Counted from the first letter of the stretch, positions 12,800 through 28,256 are shown. The stretch: DNA of 64,000 bases from Portunus trituberculatus (GCF_017591435.1 NC_059276.1:7570276-7634275); one strand, 5' to 3'. Numbers and translations: made by a program. The notes: a model not told the origin generated them from the sequence alone.

Positions 12800-13013
12800 T
12801 TAACCCATTCATTACTGGAACGCATTTTTACCTTGAGTTTTGGATGTGATTAGACGATTTTATTTACATTAGGAAGGGTCGATGGTGGTAAGAAGATTGT
12901 TGGTTAGAGTCTTCACAATATTAATCCCTTTATAAGTTTCTGAAGCCGTATAAAAATCAGTAAATAGTAACGAGAATTAATATGGAAAAGCGTCATGGTA
13001 CTGAAGGGGTTAA
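12800..13013 (-). mobile_element. TTAA MITE, full length
   Basis: TTAACCCATTCATTACTGG to GTACTGAAGGGGTTAA. Confidence 0.9.
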
Positions 13014-13846
13014 CAACTCCACAACCGTCTAAATGTTACGTTATTCTTTCAGTTGATGTCATTCTTTATCCATATTTCTAACTAACTATCACCGAGACAG
13101 CATATAGTTTACATTCATTAATTTAAGCTGGAACTTTCATCATATTTTTAGTAATTCTACATCTCACATTTATATATATTCCCTCATACTTCATTAAGTA
13201 ATGGCTCACATATATTCGTTATGCAGTGTATTCAAATTGCACTTCATATTTACTCTTCACATTTCATTCATTCTTAGATCTGGCCTCATATTTTCCAGCA
13301 TTTTCTATTTTTTTCCATAAGCATTCCCTTCTATCTTTTCATTCACCCAGACAGGACGACTTCTCACTCATGCGATTTTGCTATTTTCCTCCTCCTTTTC
13401 CTCCTCTCAGCCTTTTTACACGATTAATCACCTCTATAATTACTTACTTTCCTTCAAGCCAGACGCTCTCTTCTACCTGGTCTACCTGCCGCCCTACCTA
13501 TCACCTGCCTATTAATCAGAGGTCTTGAACTAACCGTGCCATCTGTCGATCTGGTTACCTGTCTCAGTTTTGGTCCACATACCTCTGCAACCGAGTTTTA
13601 ATATAGATATCTCGCAACTTGTAACTCTTCCTTCTCTTCCTTTTTTTCCTTTTTCTCTTTCTTTTCATCTTATTTTTATCTCCCAACGCTTGAGACCCTA
13701 TTTTTTTCTTCATGTCTTCCATTTCCTCTCCTCGTCGTCGACTCATCCTCCTCTTATTCCTCCTCTTTCACTCTTCTTTATCTCCTGGTTCTCTAAATTC
13801 CAACTCTTCATCTTCCATTTTCTTCTTTTCTCATCGACGCCTCCCT
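13014..13846. other. Non-coding; pyrimidine-rich from 13230
   Basis: Ser/Phe/Leu-rich frames only. Confidence 0.55.
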
Positions 13847-13897
13847 CTCCTCCTCCTCCTCCTCCTCCTCCTCCTCCTCCTCCTCCTCCTCCTCCTC
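13847..13897. repeat. (CCT)n
   Basis: Perfect run. Confidence 0.94.
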
Positions 13898-14295
13898 CAC
13901 CTGTACCTGTCTCGCCTCTCCTCCCTTCGTTAACAAGAATAAGAGTACGGTCATCAGTCTCCATTAATTGCGGTCATCAGGTGGTCTTACCTTAATTAAC
14001 CAGGTGAGGAGGCAGGTGGGGACTCCTCGCCGGCTGCCCAATAAAGTGAAGGTGATGGAATGATCAGGGGAAGGCAATCTTGACCCGGCAGCGAGGTCAG
14101 TCTCTTCGATTACTGTTATTACTGCCATGATATTTATATTTATTTTGTCTCCTATTTTCTCAACACTCGCTGGTTTTCTCTAAAGTTGTGCTGGTTTTGT
14201 GGGATTTTATTTCTCTTAGTATTTTCTTACTTGTTTTTCCCTTGTTTTTTTGTGTGTGGTTTATGTTGTGTTTGTTATGTTTGTTATAGTTTAAT

Positions 14296-15168
<873 letters not shown>

Positions 15169-15170
15169 GC

Positions 15171-15212
<42 letters not shown>
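15169..15212. repeat. (GTT)n
   Basis: Perfect from about 15171. Confidence 0.93.
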
Positions 15213-15510
15213 GCAGGTTATTTGGAGAGCAGACCTAGCGGCACGCCAGGGCTCAGTCACACCGTCAGTGCGTCCGTCACCTGTGTTCTGACACGGAGCG
15301 CGTCACCTACACAGGTGTTGTTTGGATTCACGCTTGTGTTTCTCGTGGTATTTGTTTGTAGACGCGCAAACAATGCCTGGGAAAACCAAAACTGATTCCA
15401 AACCTCCCCTTTGTGGGTTCCGACTTGTTAGAAGAAAGGTTACGTCACCACTGATTGTGTGTGATACTGAGTCCACGCGGCCATTATTGTAAAGGCTGCG
15501 CCATACGATA
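15213..15510. other. Unique, moderately GC-rich sequence
   Basis: No open frame worth calling. Confidence 0.4.
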
Positions 15511-15749
15511 TGCACAGCAGCAGCAACAGCAGCAGCAGCAACAACAGCAGTAACAACAGCATCAGTAGGAACAGTAGCAGCAGCAGCAATAACAACAGCA
15601 CCAGCAGTAGCACCAGCAGCACCAGCAGGAGGAGCAGCAGCAGCAGCAGTAACAGCAACAGCAACAACAACAACACCAGCAGTAGCACCAGCAGCAGCAG
15701 CAACAACAGCAGCAGCAACAACAATAGCACCAGCAGTAGCACCAGCAGG

Positions 15750-15780
<31 letters not shown>

Positions 15781-15784
15781 ACAG
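15511..15784. repeat. Imperfect (CAG/CAA/TAG)n array
   Basis: AGCACCAGCAGTAGCACCAG recurs about every 54-75 bp inside the array. Its Gln frame is stopped by TAG/TAA; its Ser/Asn frame is open to 15848. Confidence 0.9.
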
Positions 15785-15960
15785 GAACACTCCCTTCTCT
15801 CTCTGCATTGGCGTGGATGGTAGCAGGTTATATCAACACTCCCGCTAAATCCCCGCACCACCACCACACTCCCGGCCGCTGCTGGGCCACCCCGCCGCTG
15901 TCTGCTGGCTACTGTCCCATCGCCGCCCCGCGCATCGCCGTCAAGAAACACTGAGCATGA

Positions 15961-16021
15961 GTAAGTCACAAAACATGACAAACTCCACACACCTAATGTT
16001 TGCTTTTTTCTTTCTTTTCAG
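15961..16021 (+). other. Candidate 61-bp intron
   Basis: GAGCATGA then a GTAAGT donor, ending in a pyrimidine tract and TTCTTTCTTTTCAG. Upstream is a GC-rich stretch (15849-15960). Joining the flanks gives ATGAGTTAA, so it would be 5'UTR or chance. Confidence 0.2.
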
Positions 16022-16040
16022 GTTAAAATGTATTCATATT

Positions 16041-16042
<2 letters not shown>

Positions 16043-16124
<82 letters not shown>
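16043..16124. repeat. (CT)n
   Basis: Near-perfect. Confidence 0.94.
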
Positions 16125-16412
16125 ACGTGTTTTTACTAGTTAATATTTATCTCTAATGACTTGGTTAGTTCAAGTAATCAAAACAATCAACTTTCACTCC
16201 TAAATTACGTATCGATGTTCCTAATTTGCCTGCCTGACTTCTGCCTCATCTCTCGGGGTCTGTGGGTCACTTGGGCGGTTCTCCAGCTCCTGTGTCAGCG
16301 CCCGGGGTCCTCTCAGCTCGGCCCGCCCCTCGCCACTCCCACCCTTCACCCAAACACCCCCCGGCGCCCCTGACATGTGGGAATCACGTATACTATAAGA
16401 TGTTATTGAGTA

Positions 16413-16518
<106 letters not shown>

Positions 16519-16741
16519 TTCATTCTTTTTCTCTATTTTTCCATTTCTTACGTTCCTTGCTCTCGTTTTCTGTTCGTTTTGCTCTCCTTTCTCCACACTT
16601 TTATTTCTCTCTTAGACAATGCTTTCCTCTTTCTCTTTTCTCTCTTTCTTCAACATGTCTCTCTCTCTTTCTCCTTCTTGTTCCCTTCCACCTCGTACTT
16701 TTTCGTTTGATCTCTTCTTTTTTTCGTACTCCTCATCTTCA

Positions 16742-16981
16742 TCCTCCTCCTCCTCCTCCTCCTCCTCCTCCTCCTCCTCCTCCTCCTCCTCCTCCTCCTC
16801 ACGGGAAACCACTACCAAATGCCCCCGGGTGAGGCTTAAAAGGGGTTTGCAAATCAATACTAGAAAACAAAGGAGAAGGGTATGTGGTTGCCCTGCCGTG
16901 CTTTTCCCTCTTCCTCCTCCTCCTCCTCCTCCTCCTCCTCCTCCTCCTCCTCCTCCTCCTCCTCCTCCTCCTCCTCCTCCG
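16742..16981. repeat. Two (CCT)n tracts
   Basis: 16742-16800 and 16909-16981. Confidence 0.94.
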
Positions 16982-17059
16982 TTGCCGCAATTACCCGGTC
17001 GATGGTTTGTTCCTGAGACGTGGGCAGGATTGGTTTGTCATAAGTATTGTGAGGTAGCG

Positions 17060-17060
<1 letters not shown>

Positions 17061-17103
<43 letters not shown>

Positions 17104-17180
17104 CGACAGAATTAAATATAAATCGAAAGAGCAGAATTAAAGATTTAAAGAAATAAAAAGATAAAAAGAGAACCACTGAG

Positions 17181-17227
<47 letters not shown>

Positions 17228-17290
17228 TATAAATCGAAAAACAAAAATGAAGAAAAATAGATAAAAAGAGATAAAAAGTGAACCACAGAT

Positions 17291-17335
<45 letters not shown>
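17061..17335. repeat. Tandem ~110-125-bp units with (GA)n
   Basis: Three (GA)n tracts (17061-17101, 17187-17221, 17297-17332) separated by two copies of a spacer with AAATATAAATCGAAA, GATAAAAAG and GAACCAC blocks. Confidence 0.85.
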
Positions 17336-17499
17336 GAAGCAAAGTCGTAAAGGTATAATGGATAAGGTTAAATGTCACTCTGTATAATTTCTAAGGTTGA
17401 AAATACAAGAAATACTTTGATATGTTTTTTACCATTTACTTCTCAAAAAATGTATGTCAGTTTCAAGTTACGTGGAGTTTTATTGGCTTACTTTCATTA

Positions 17500-17690
17500 T
17501 TAACCCCTTCAATTCTGGGACACATTTTTTACCTTGAAATTTGTGTTAGGAGGGTTATATGGAGGTCAAAAAGATTAATAGGGAGAGTTTATACTATTTT
17601 AATCCCCATATAAGTTTCTAAAGCTGTATGAAATCACCAAACAGTAAGCAGAATGAATATGGAAACTCGTCATGGTACTGAAGGGGTTAA
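17500..17690 (-). mobile_element. TTAA MITE, internally deleted (191 bp)
   Basis: Both ends intact. Lacks the block containing the GTACGATTAGACCATTTTA motif of other copies. Confidence 0.9.
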
Positions 17691-18924
17691 TCTCCTGGAA
17701 AAGATTGTGTGATGTGGTGTTTTTTTTCTTCTTTGCGTTTTTCCTTCTGTTTTCTTTTCAAGTATATGATTTTCTTCTTCCCTTCCGTGTTGTTTAAGGA
17801 TAAATGTGTCTTTCTTCTTCTTTTCTTGTTTGTGTTTGTTATTTTTACTATTTCAGTGTATTTTTTTTTTTTTGTATTTACTTAAGAAACGTCTATTTTG
17901 CTTTTATTTACCCTTTGTTATTATTATTATAAGTTTTATTTTTCGTGCATCACTTTCTTTTTCCTTCTTCATTTATTTTTCATTGTTATTTAGAACCATT
18001 CTTGACTTTTATAATGGTTAAGTAACATTTAAGAAAATACAAACAAGTAACATGCCTATTTTTTCTTTTCCCTTTTTTATTTTCTATAGTATTTTTAGTG
18101 CATTCATCTTTTTTTTTTCGTTTTCTTTTGGTGTTATTTTAGGATTGGTCTGGGGGGTGAGCGATATTTGTGTTGTAATGTTTGGCTTGTTTTCATTGTA
18201 TTTTGATCGAGGGTTTGTGTTCATCGCCTCAAGGTTCGCTCGGGAAAAGTAGACTGGCGCTATTCATTTGTTTTCCTTGTTTTTGTTGTTTGTTTGGCTT
18301 CCCGAGATGGATGAGCGAAGGTTCCTTATTCTTTTCTTCCTTCGTTTCATCTTAAGTCTTTCTCTTTCACTCTGTTTCTTCCTTTCGTCTCTTTCATTCT
18401 CTTATTTATCCTCTGTTACTTATTCTCTAACTTATTTTCGTTCTATTTGGCTTGAAAACCGAGAGAAAGAAGAGAATGTAAAAACTCATTCTTTTCATCC
18501 TTCTTATAGTTTTTTTTTGGGGTATTTCTAATGTCTCTCTTCTTGTTTACTTCCTTCTTTACTTGTTAATTCATTTGACTTCCCCGGATTATCTTTGTTT
18601 TTCTTACGTTTCTGTGTTGCTTCTTCTACACTCTCCTAGTCTCTCATTTCATCCATTTTGCTACTTCTTTCTATCAAACTTTTATTATATATTCTCATCT
18701 TCCTTTCTTATTTCTCTTTATTACTTCAAGTTTCTTTTACTTTTCCAGATTTTCTCCTTTTTTTCACTTCCTTAAACTCTCTCATTTTACTCTCACCACA
18801 TTTCTCTCTCCTCATATCTCCCTCATCCCTTCTTACATCCTCTCACTTCATTAAACTTCTATTTCCAGTCCTTCTTTTACTCACTCACTTTTTTTCTTAT
18901 CTTGGCACTTTTATAAAACGTTCC
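17691..18924. other. T/C-rich, no gene
   Basis: Low-complexity pyrimidine sequence; several Phe/Leu frames, none gene-like. Confidence 0.6.
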
Positions 18925-19105
18925 TTAACCTCTTCAGTACCATGACGCGTTTCCATATTCATTCTGTTTACTATTTGGTGATTTTATACAGCTTCAGAAA
19001 CTTTTGGTCGGGATTAAAATGTGAAGACTGTGGCCATTAATCTTCTGACCTCCATAGACTCTTCCTAATGTCAATAAAAATGTGTCCCAGTATTCAAAAC
19101 GTTGA
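18925..19105 (+). mobile_element. TTAA MITE, internally deleted, right end decayed
   Basis: Left end TTAACCTCTTCAGTACC. Lacks the segment from the TAATCGTAC motif to AAGGTA; right end reads CAGTATTCAAAACGTT. Confidence 0.85.
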
Positions 19106-19547
19106 GATCTATGTTGCTTCGTGCTTCGTCCTTGTCCCAGTGTCCTCGTGTCCACCGCCGCCACCCAGCCTGTGTCACCCTCTCCGCCCCTCTTCCCTCT
19201 GTCGGGGTGGGAGACGCCGCCGACGAAATAGCTTGCCACCTTTTAAGATGAAACCCATTAGTGCGGGGCCAAAAACAGCCCTGCCCCATTTATCTCACCG
19301 CCCATTAGGTTGCCGGGCCCCTTCGCGTCACCTGTACCTCTAATAGTTATTGATCACCTGAGCCTGCCTGTCTGCCGGGAGTGGGTGGGAGTGGGTGGGA
19401 GTGCGTGGTGGTTGGCAGTCCAATGAGCTAAGTGAATATGGTTAGTTAGGAGATGAAGGCAGATAGATGTAGATGAGAAGTGGATGGAAGGATAAGGGTG
19501 ATGCTTCTGTGGATGAGAAAACGATGAGTGATCCTCCATTTTCGCAT
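19106..19547. other. Non-coding; GC-rich at 19120-19340
   Basis: No supported exon. Confidence 0.45.
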
Positions 19548-19760
19548 CTAACCCCTTCAGTACCATGACGCGTTTTCATATTCATTCTGGTTACTATTTG
19601 GTGATTTTATACAACTTCAGAAACTTATATGGGGGATTAAAATAGTGAAGACTCTGGCCATTAATCTTCTAGCCTCCATAAATCCTTCCTAGTGTAAATA
19701 AATCCGTTTAATCACACCAAAAAGCATGATAAAAATGCGTGTCAGTATAAAAGGGATTAA
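19548..19760 (+). mobile_element. TTAA MITE, full length
   Basis: CTAACCCCTTCAGTACCATG to GTATAAAAGGGATTAA. Confidence 0.88.
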
Positions 19761-20640
<880 letters not shown>

Positions 20641-20691
20641 GTGTGCCAAAACAAACCATTTTCTCCACACTTTTTCCTCCATGATGTAAAT

Positions 20692-21343
<652 letters not shown>

Positions 21344-21385
<42 letters not shown>
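21344..21385. repeat. (TG)n
   Basis: Perfect run. Confidence 0.93.
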
Positions 21386-21386
<1 letters not shown>

Positions 21387-22059
21387 ATTCCTGTGAAGGT
21401 TAATTGCTGTCATTCCAGGTGAGTCTAAGGAGATTGAGATGACGTAATCAGGTAAATTAAGACATCCCCTCCACCCCTCTTACCTGTCTCCTTCTTCTAC
21501 CTGTCCTTAATTGATACCGAGATTCAGTCATGCACGTCGAGACTTCATTGATACATACCTTATGATTCTCTCTCCTAATTCTCTGTTTTTCTCTATGTAT
21601 CTTTTGTATTGCTTTATCTCTTTCGTCTGTCTCTATCTGCCTTTTTTTTTTCTCTCTCTATCCTCTCTTTCCTTTCTCCCTCGTCTTTCATTCTTCAAAC
21701 AAAAATCTTACAAAGAGCTCCATTTCTCTCTCTCTCTTTCTTCTTTCTCCTCGCCAACGACCTTTATCATCACCTCTATTCTCTTTCCTCTCCTTTCTTC
21801 CTCCTCTTTTCTACTATCATTTCTCTTTCCTCTTTCCCCATTTATCTTACTTTATCTTCATCTCTGCATATTTTCTTGTCTCCTTCCTTATTTTTCTCTT
21901 GTTTTTATTTCTTCATGTTTTATCGTATTAATTAACTCTTACTTTCTTTTCTTTTTTCTTCCTTTCTTTCTCTTCTTCATTTTACCTTGTTTTGTGATTT
22001 CATTTCATCCTATCTACTTTAATTTCTTCCTTTGTCTAGTCTTCTTTTTCTTGTTCCTT
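21386..22059. other. Pyrimidine-rich, no gene
   Basis: Grades into the 22-kb tandem array; a 236-codon Ser/Phe/Leu frame is composition-driven. Confidence 0.65.
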
Positions 22060-22805
22060 TCTTTTCTTCTTTACTTACTTCATTCATTTATTCATTCACA
22101 ATTAATTACCTCATTCTTACATCTCTTGCTTCTTTCCCTTCCTTTTAATCTATTCTTTCTCATTTTCCTTCTTTATTTTCTCCTTTCACTTCATTCCTTC
22201 ATTCTACTTTTTTTTTATTAATTCATTTCATTCATAGACATTCTTGCATTTCTTGTTTCATTCCCTCCTTTTAATCTATTTTTCCTTCTTCCCTTCCTTA
22301 TTTTCTTATTTTACTTAATCCCTTCATTCCACTTTCTTCGTTCGTTCATTCATACATGTCTTCCTTCCTTCCTTCACTCACTCATTCTTATATCTGCTTC
22401 TTTTCTCTTCTTTTTATCAATTCTTCCTTATTTTCCTTTCTTATTTTCTTCTTTCACTTCATCCTTTCGTTATTCATTTCTTTCATTCATATCTTGCTTT
22501 CTTCATCTTCACTTATTCTTATATCTGCTTCTTTCCTCTTCTTTTAATCATTTTTCCTTCTTTTCTTCCTTATTTTCTTCATTCACTTAACTCCTTCATC
22601 CCATCTTTCCTCGTTAATCATTCCGTTCATATCTTCCTTCCTTTCATTCCTTCACTCATTCATTCTTACATCTGCTTCTTTACTCTCCTTTTAATAATTT
22701 TTCCCTTCTTTTCCTTTTCTTATTTTCTTCTTTCACTTCATCCCTTTATTCCATCTTTCCTAGTTAATCATTTCATTCATATCTTCCTTCCTTTCCTTCC
22801 GTCAT
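22060..22805. repeat. Pyrimidine-rich tandem array, ~125-155-bp unit, about 5 copies
   Basis: CCTTTTAATC-type blocks recur near 22142, 22270, 22410, 22532 and 22688, each followed by TTATTTTCTTCTTTCACTTC and CATTCATATCTTCC blocks. Confidence 0.8.
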
Positions 22806-23133
22806 TCTCGTCCCATCAGAGCGGCAGCATCACGAGGCATTTAAGACCAAGAGGAGATGATGAACCCTGCTAAACTGTTCACCAAACTTACTTACTTGCC
22901 TGAGCCCTGCGCCGCCTCAGCCTCAGCCCTCGCCCCTTTGTTCCGTCCGTTCATGGGTTCATGCATCCTAATTGAGGCCTCTCTTCATTAAGACCAAGTG
23001 GTGCGTGTTCTTCTTTTGCGGAGGCGTCTTCACATCTCCCTTGGATCCTGAGAGACCTTCAGGCGAGCCCTTTCCTCCCAAGTGATCAAAGTCATTCCAA
23101 GACGTCGTGGAGAAACCCAGTCTTGGAGCAGTC

Positions 23134-23135
<2 letters not shown>
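22806..23135. other. Non-coding unique sequence
   Basis: GC-moderate, nothing recognised. Confidence 0.45.
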
Positions 23136-23184
<49 letters not shown>

Positions 23185-23255
23185 GGTGGTGGTGTAAGGG
23201 GTAGTTGTGGGGTTTAGTGGAGGGTGAAGGAGGAATAGGATGGGGGAACAAGGAG

Positions 23256-23320
<65 letters not shown>

Positions 23321-23356
23321 CAAACACACATTCACTCGCCCACCCATCCACCCACC

Positions 23357-23442
<86 letters not shown>
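23136..23442. repeat. (GA)n, (GA)n, (CA)n cluster
   Basis: GA 23136-23178 and 23258-23317; CA 23358-23442. Confidence 0.95.
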
Positions 23443-23445
<3 letters not shown>

Positions 23446-23599
23446 CAAGAAAAGTAAAATGAAAATGGAATAAAAGTGTATATTTTTTTCGTTTAAAATC
23501 AAATTAAAATTGAAATAATATAACGTTATCTCTTTCTTCAGATTGAGAATAGAGAAACTGATAGACAAATGACAAATACATAATAAAAACTCCTTCAAA

Positions 23600-23760
23600 G
23601 ACAGATAGATAGATAGATAAACTGACTGATAGATAGACAGATAGATAGATAGACTGACTGATAGATAGACAGATAAATAAGAAATGATAGAATAAGGTTT
23701 AAAATATAAAACAACAGTATTGATAATAACAGCAAAGTAATGTTTATGATGAAAATAACA

Positions 23761-23812
<52 letters not shown>

Positions 23813-23935
23813 TAAGAAGAAGAAGCAGAAGAAGAAGAAAAAAAAGAAGAATAGAAAAGAAGAAAAGGAAAAAGAAGAAGATGAAGAAGAAAAAGAAGAT
23901 GAAAATGAACAACAACAACAACAACAAAAACAGGA
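23600..23935. repeat. (GATA)n-like, (TAA)n and GAA-rich cluster
   Basis: ATAG/ACTG mix 23600-23672, TAA 23758-23811, GAA/AAC 23812-23935. Confidence 0.9.
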
Positions 23936-23996
23936 AATATATCACACAAACATGAGTGAACCAAGAAATGAACCCGTGCTGTAAAAGGGAATGAAG

Positions 23997-24133
23997 GAGA
24001 GAGAGAGAGAGAGAGAGAGAGAAGTAATACAAAATGCAAGGATTATTTTTGCAAGTTTTAAAAGAGAAGCACATACAAAGTAGCGGAAATTATGTAAAAG
24101 GTGGATGGAAGATAACAAATGTATGAACAGGAA

Positions 24134-24164
<31 letters not shown>
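23997..24164. repeat. Short (GA)n tracts
   Basis: 23997-24022 and 24136-24164. Confidence 0.88.
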
Positions 24165-24167
<3 letters not shown>

Positions 24168-24237
24168 ACATAAAAGTAGATATATAGATTTAAATGAACA
24201 AACAAAAGACAAATAGAAGAAAAAAATGACTTCGAGA

Positions 24238-24620
24238 CAAACAGACAGAAAGAGAAAGAGAGAGAGACAGACAGACAGACAGAGAGACAGACAGACACAG
24301 ATTAACATAAAGGTAGATAGATTTAAAAGAACAAACAGACATTTAAACAGAAGAAAAAATGACTTAGAGACAGACCACATCATTTCAGACAGATATAGAC
24401 AGACATTACGAAAAATCACAAACTCCCTTACTTAGACAGACAAACAGACAGACAGACAACCAAAATAATAGATATAAACAAATTAATAACACGACACCAT
24501 TCATTAATTCAGACAGACAGACAGACAGACAGGTAAGATTGACAGGTAGATGAGAGAGCGAGTTAGATAAGCAAACAGACTGGACTGACAGAGGGAACAT
24601 ACAGACAGACAGACAAACAG
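24238..24620. repeat. Degenerate (CAGA)n-rich minisatellite
   Basis: Interrupted CAGA runs at 24265-24299, 24436-24457, 24511-24531 and 24600-24619 among purine-rich spacers. Confidence 0.75.
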
Positions 24621-24820
24621 ATGCAAACTCTCCCGTCAACACAGAACGGCTCGGAAAATCTGCCTCAGGTTACGTCTAAGTCAGAGAGAGAGAGAGAGAG
24701 AGAGTATCAAACATCCTTCTTTAAAAATTTAACTTTCTTTCATTTTCTGTATCGAATCGTAAAGAAATTATATTATCCTCTTATTTTCTTTCTTTTCCTT
24801 CTCTTCTTCCCCCTTCCCCC

Positions 24821-25030
24821 TCCTCCTCCTCCTCCTCCTCTTCCTCTTCCTTCTCCTTTTTTCCTCCTTCTGTTCTTCGTCGTCGTCTTCATAATTCTTG
24901 TCCTCCTTCATATCGTTGTCCACTTATTCTTTGTACAAACTTCTTTCATCTCCTCCTCCTCCTCCTCCTCCTCCTCCTCCTCCTCCTCCTCCTCCTCCTC
25001 CTCCTCCTCCTCCTCCTCCTCCTCCTCCTC
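24821..25030. repeat. (CCT)n tracts
   Basis: 24821-24840 and 24951-25030. Confidence 0.93.
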
Positions 25031-25508
25031 ACACAAAGTCATCCTCTCATTGTCTCATTATGCATAAGGATCTCATTCTCTTCCTTATATTTTAATTCAA
25101 CACGCAAAACAAACACAATGATATAAGATTCTTTCATTTCTTTTCTCTTTTTCTCTTTATTTTAGCTTTTCTCCTTCGTTATTTTTTCTCTCCTTCTCCT
25201 TTCTTTGCTTCTCTCTTAGCTTCACTTCTCTTCCCATTTCCTTGTCCATTTTCTTTATTTAATCCTGTCTTTAGTCGCCTTTCTTTTCTCCAACTCTCCT
25301 TCCTGTCCCTTTCTCCTTTGCCCTTTCCTTCCCTCTTCCCTAATTCCCCACCCATTCTTTCTCCACCCTCTTGTTTATCATCCTTTTCCTAATTCTCCTT
25401 TTATCATTCCTTTTCCCACCCTTCTTTCTCTTTTTTATATCATCCCTCCCCTTTTTCCTTCCCTTGTAAACTGTCTGCACTCTCCTCTCCTTGTGCCTCT
25501 CCCTCTCT
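25031..25508. other. Pyrimidine-rich, no gene
   Basis: No coding signal. Confidence 0.6.
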
Positions 25509-25517
<9 letters not shown>

Positions 25518-25564
<47 letters not shown>

Positions 25565-25815
25565 CGTCTGTCAGAGTTTAGTTGGCCAAACAAATATTTT
25601 GCTGAATACGTGAAGAAGGTATTCAGGACAACTTTCTCGAGGGTGACCTGACAAGTTGAAGGCAAATATGAGGTTGAGCTCAGCTGATGAAGCCCCGGTG
25701 CTAGAGAGAGAGAGAGAGAGAGAGAGGGGGATGAGATACTAGGAAATGATAAAAGTTCATATTTTTGTCAGTGTTTGTGTGTAGGTGTCAGCTAGTTGAC
25801 TGACTGACTGACTAG

Positions 25816-25879
<64 letters not shown>
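25518..25879. repeat. (CT)n, short (GA)n and (GACT)n(CT)n
   Basis: CT 25518-25559, GA 25704-25726, GACT about 25796-25814 then CT 25821-25879. Confidence 0.92.
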
Positions 25880-25881
<2 letters not shown>

Positions 25882-26227
25882 AAAACATGTGGGAACACCG
25901 AAACGAAATTTTAAGCCCCAAATCGATTCCTTCCTTCCTGTTAAAAAGCAAAAAGAGACAAAAGGAAAACGAAACGAACGATCGAAACCCAAGAAAAGAG
26001 TTACAAAAAAAATAGAAAGGGGATTAAACTCGACACATTGCGGGAGTAACGAGGACGCGTCACGGCCGATCACATGCTCTCTCTCACACAATTAGATCCC
26101 CCTCCATTGTGCTCCCCCACCAGCGGCGAGGATGGGGTCTGATCCTGTTAGGTGGGGTGGCATCCGCGCTACCGCTTGTGGCATCAGTAATCAATGAATC
26201 GACTGCAACCAGCTTCCCTTCCTTGAG

Positions 26228-26229
<2 letters not shown>

Positions 26230-26286
<57 letters not shown>

Positions 26287-26341
26287 GAAATGCCAGTTTC
26301 CTCAAAGAATGATATAGCGTTAGCCAAAAGTCAGGGAGAAA

Positions 26342-26383
<42 letters not shown>
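26230..26383. repeat. (TG)n and (TG)n(GA)n
   Basis: 26230-26285 and 26342-26383. Confidence 0.93.
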
Positions 26384-26408
26384 GGGTGTTAAACTTTCCC
26401 TCATGACC

Positions 26409-26623
26409 TTAACCCCTTCAATGTCATGTCATGTTTCCATATTCATTTTGTTTACTATTTGGTGATTTTAAAAGCTTCAGAAACTCACTTGGGGGGGATT
26501 AAAATAGTGAAGACTTTGTCCATTAATCTTCTGACCTCCATAGACCCTTCACAATATAAATAAAATGGTCCAATCATACACAAATCTCAAGGTAAAAATG
26601 TGTCCAAGTACAGAGTGTGTTAG
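26409..26623 (+). mobile_element. TTAA MITE, right end decayed
   Basis: TTAACCCCTTCAATGTCATG; right end AGTACAGAGTGTGTTA. Confidence 0.85.
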
Positions 26624-26835
26624 ACTATCCCTTCCTTTCACACAGCACTAGAATTACTTAACAAAATCACGTTGTCCTTTCCTTACCTTCCTTTTAGCAT
26701 GTTTGAGCACTATATGACCCTAGTGTAGTGTCTTAAACCCACCTACTAATCTGTCAGTTACGTGCGTGAGTTAAGATACCCTTCCTCTTTCTCTCGTCCC
26801 TCTCCGTCTCTTACCACATAACGTTCCAGCACCCA

Positions 26836-26996
26836 TTAACCCCTTTAGTACTGGGACGCATTTTTACCATGAGTTAGTGTGTGATTAAATGAGTCTTCTC
26901 TCTTTTAATTCCCACATCAGTTTCTGATGCTGTATAAAATCACCAAATAGTAAGCAAAATGAATATGGAAACGTGTCGTAGTTGTGAAAGGGTTAA
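26836..26996 (-). mobile_element. TTAA MITE, internally deleted (161 bp)
   Basis: TTAACCCCTTTAGTACTGG to GTGAAAGGGTTAA, missing about 50 bp of the central region. Confidence 0.87.
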
Positions 26997-27432
26997 AAGA
27001 TCTAGATTTAAGGTTTTGCAATTGGAACTAATATTGAAAACAGTCAGGGGTCGGTCAGCTCGGTAGAGAACCCTGAGGCGAAGCTCCCGAACCCTCCTGG
27101 AACCCTCCCTGAACCCTCACTGGCTCCCCGGTTCACTGTAAGCCTATTATTTGGCAATCACTGGCTTCATTTAAATTGGCTTCGTGTCCCGTTCGATCCC
27201 TGGCTGGTTTAAGAAGCCACTTTGTCTCCCTTCCATAAAGTTATAATTTGTGAATGTATTATACGGCTCCTGATTCGTGGGTTAGCTTTGTCTTACCCTT
27301 GTGCTGTTCAAATTGACCCTAATCTCCCGTTTCTCGCCCCTATGTCGTCATTTCTTAAGGCTCAAACTCCCTAGCTGTATTTGGGTTTAGGTTTTTTTTT
27401 ATTTGCTAATGGTGAGGGAAAACTGATATTCT

Positions 27433-27439
<7 letters not shown>
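26997..27439. other. Non-coding; small GAACCCTC minisatellite
   Basis: GAACCCTC-type units at 27068-27120. A GTTCGATCC motif at 27190 is not part of a tRNA. Confidence 0.45.

Positions 27440-27522
<83 letters not shown>
27440..27522. repeat. (CT)n ~41
   Basis: Perfect run. Confidence 0.95.
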
Positions 27523-27525
<3 letters not shown>

Positions 27526-28061
27526 TGTTGCGTTTAATGATGTTATTCTTTTGAGTCTATTATTTTTTTTTTTTTATTCTTGTTTTTCATCCTTTTACGT
27601 TACTCAATGTTTTTGTTCGTGTTTTTTTCTTGCTTTTATTTTTTACCTTCTTCTTCTTTTATTCTTCTTTATTTTTCATGCTTTTATTATGAACTATTTA
27701 TTATTCATTCATATTTTTACCTATTTTTATTCGTGATTTGTTCTTCCTTTTATTTTTTATCTCTTTCATTCTTCTATATTTCTTTTATGCTTTTTGTTTG
27801 AACTATTTATTATTCATTCATATTTTTAACTATCATTTTAACACTATTAGTATCTCTATGCAGCTTTATAATTCGGCTCTTTATGAACTTGTCTGTTACA
27901 GCGCCATGCAGGATATTCATAAATGTCTTCACTTCCTTTTTCCTTCCTTTTTCGCTCTCTCTTGTGTTGCATCTTTATCATATCTTACAGTCTTACACCA
28001 TCATGAATACTTCTGCTTCATAATTTTGGTAACATTGAAATTAAATCGTTGTGAGTGTGGC

Positions 28062-28170
28062 AGTAGAAGTAATAGTTGTAGTAGTAGTAGGAGTAGTAGT
28101 AGTAGTAGTAGTTGTTGTTGTTGTTGTTGTTGTTATTCTTGTTGCTGATGTTATTCTTGTTGTTGTTGTT

Positions 28171-28256
<86 letters not shown>

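Noticed and set aside
15510..15848. Ser/Asn-rich frame
   Set aside because: Translation of an imperfect CAG/CAA/TAG array; no coding context.
21511..22221. 236-codon hydrophobic frame that could pass for a membrane protein
   Set aside because: Pure T/C bias, running into a pyrimidine tandem array; no charged or conserved segments.
23332..24039. 235-codon minus-strand frame
   Set aside because: Composed of (TG)n, (TAT)n, (TTA)n and (CT)n translations.
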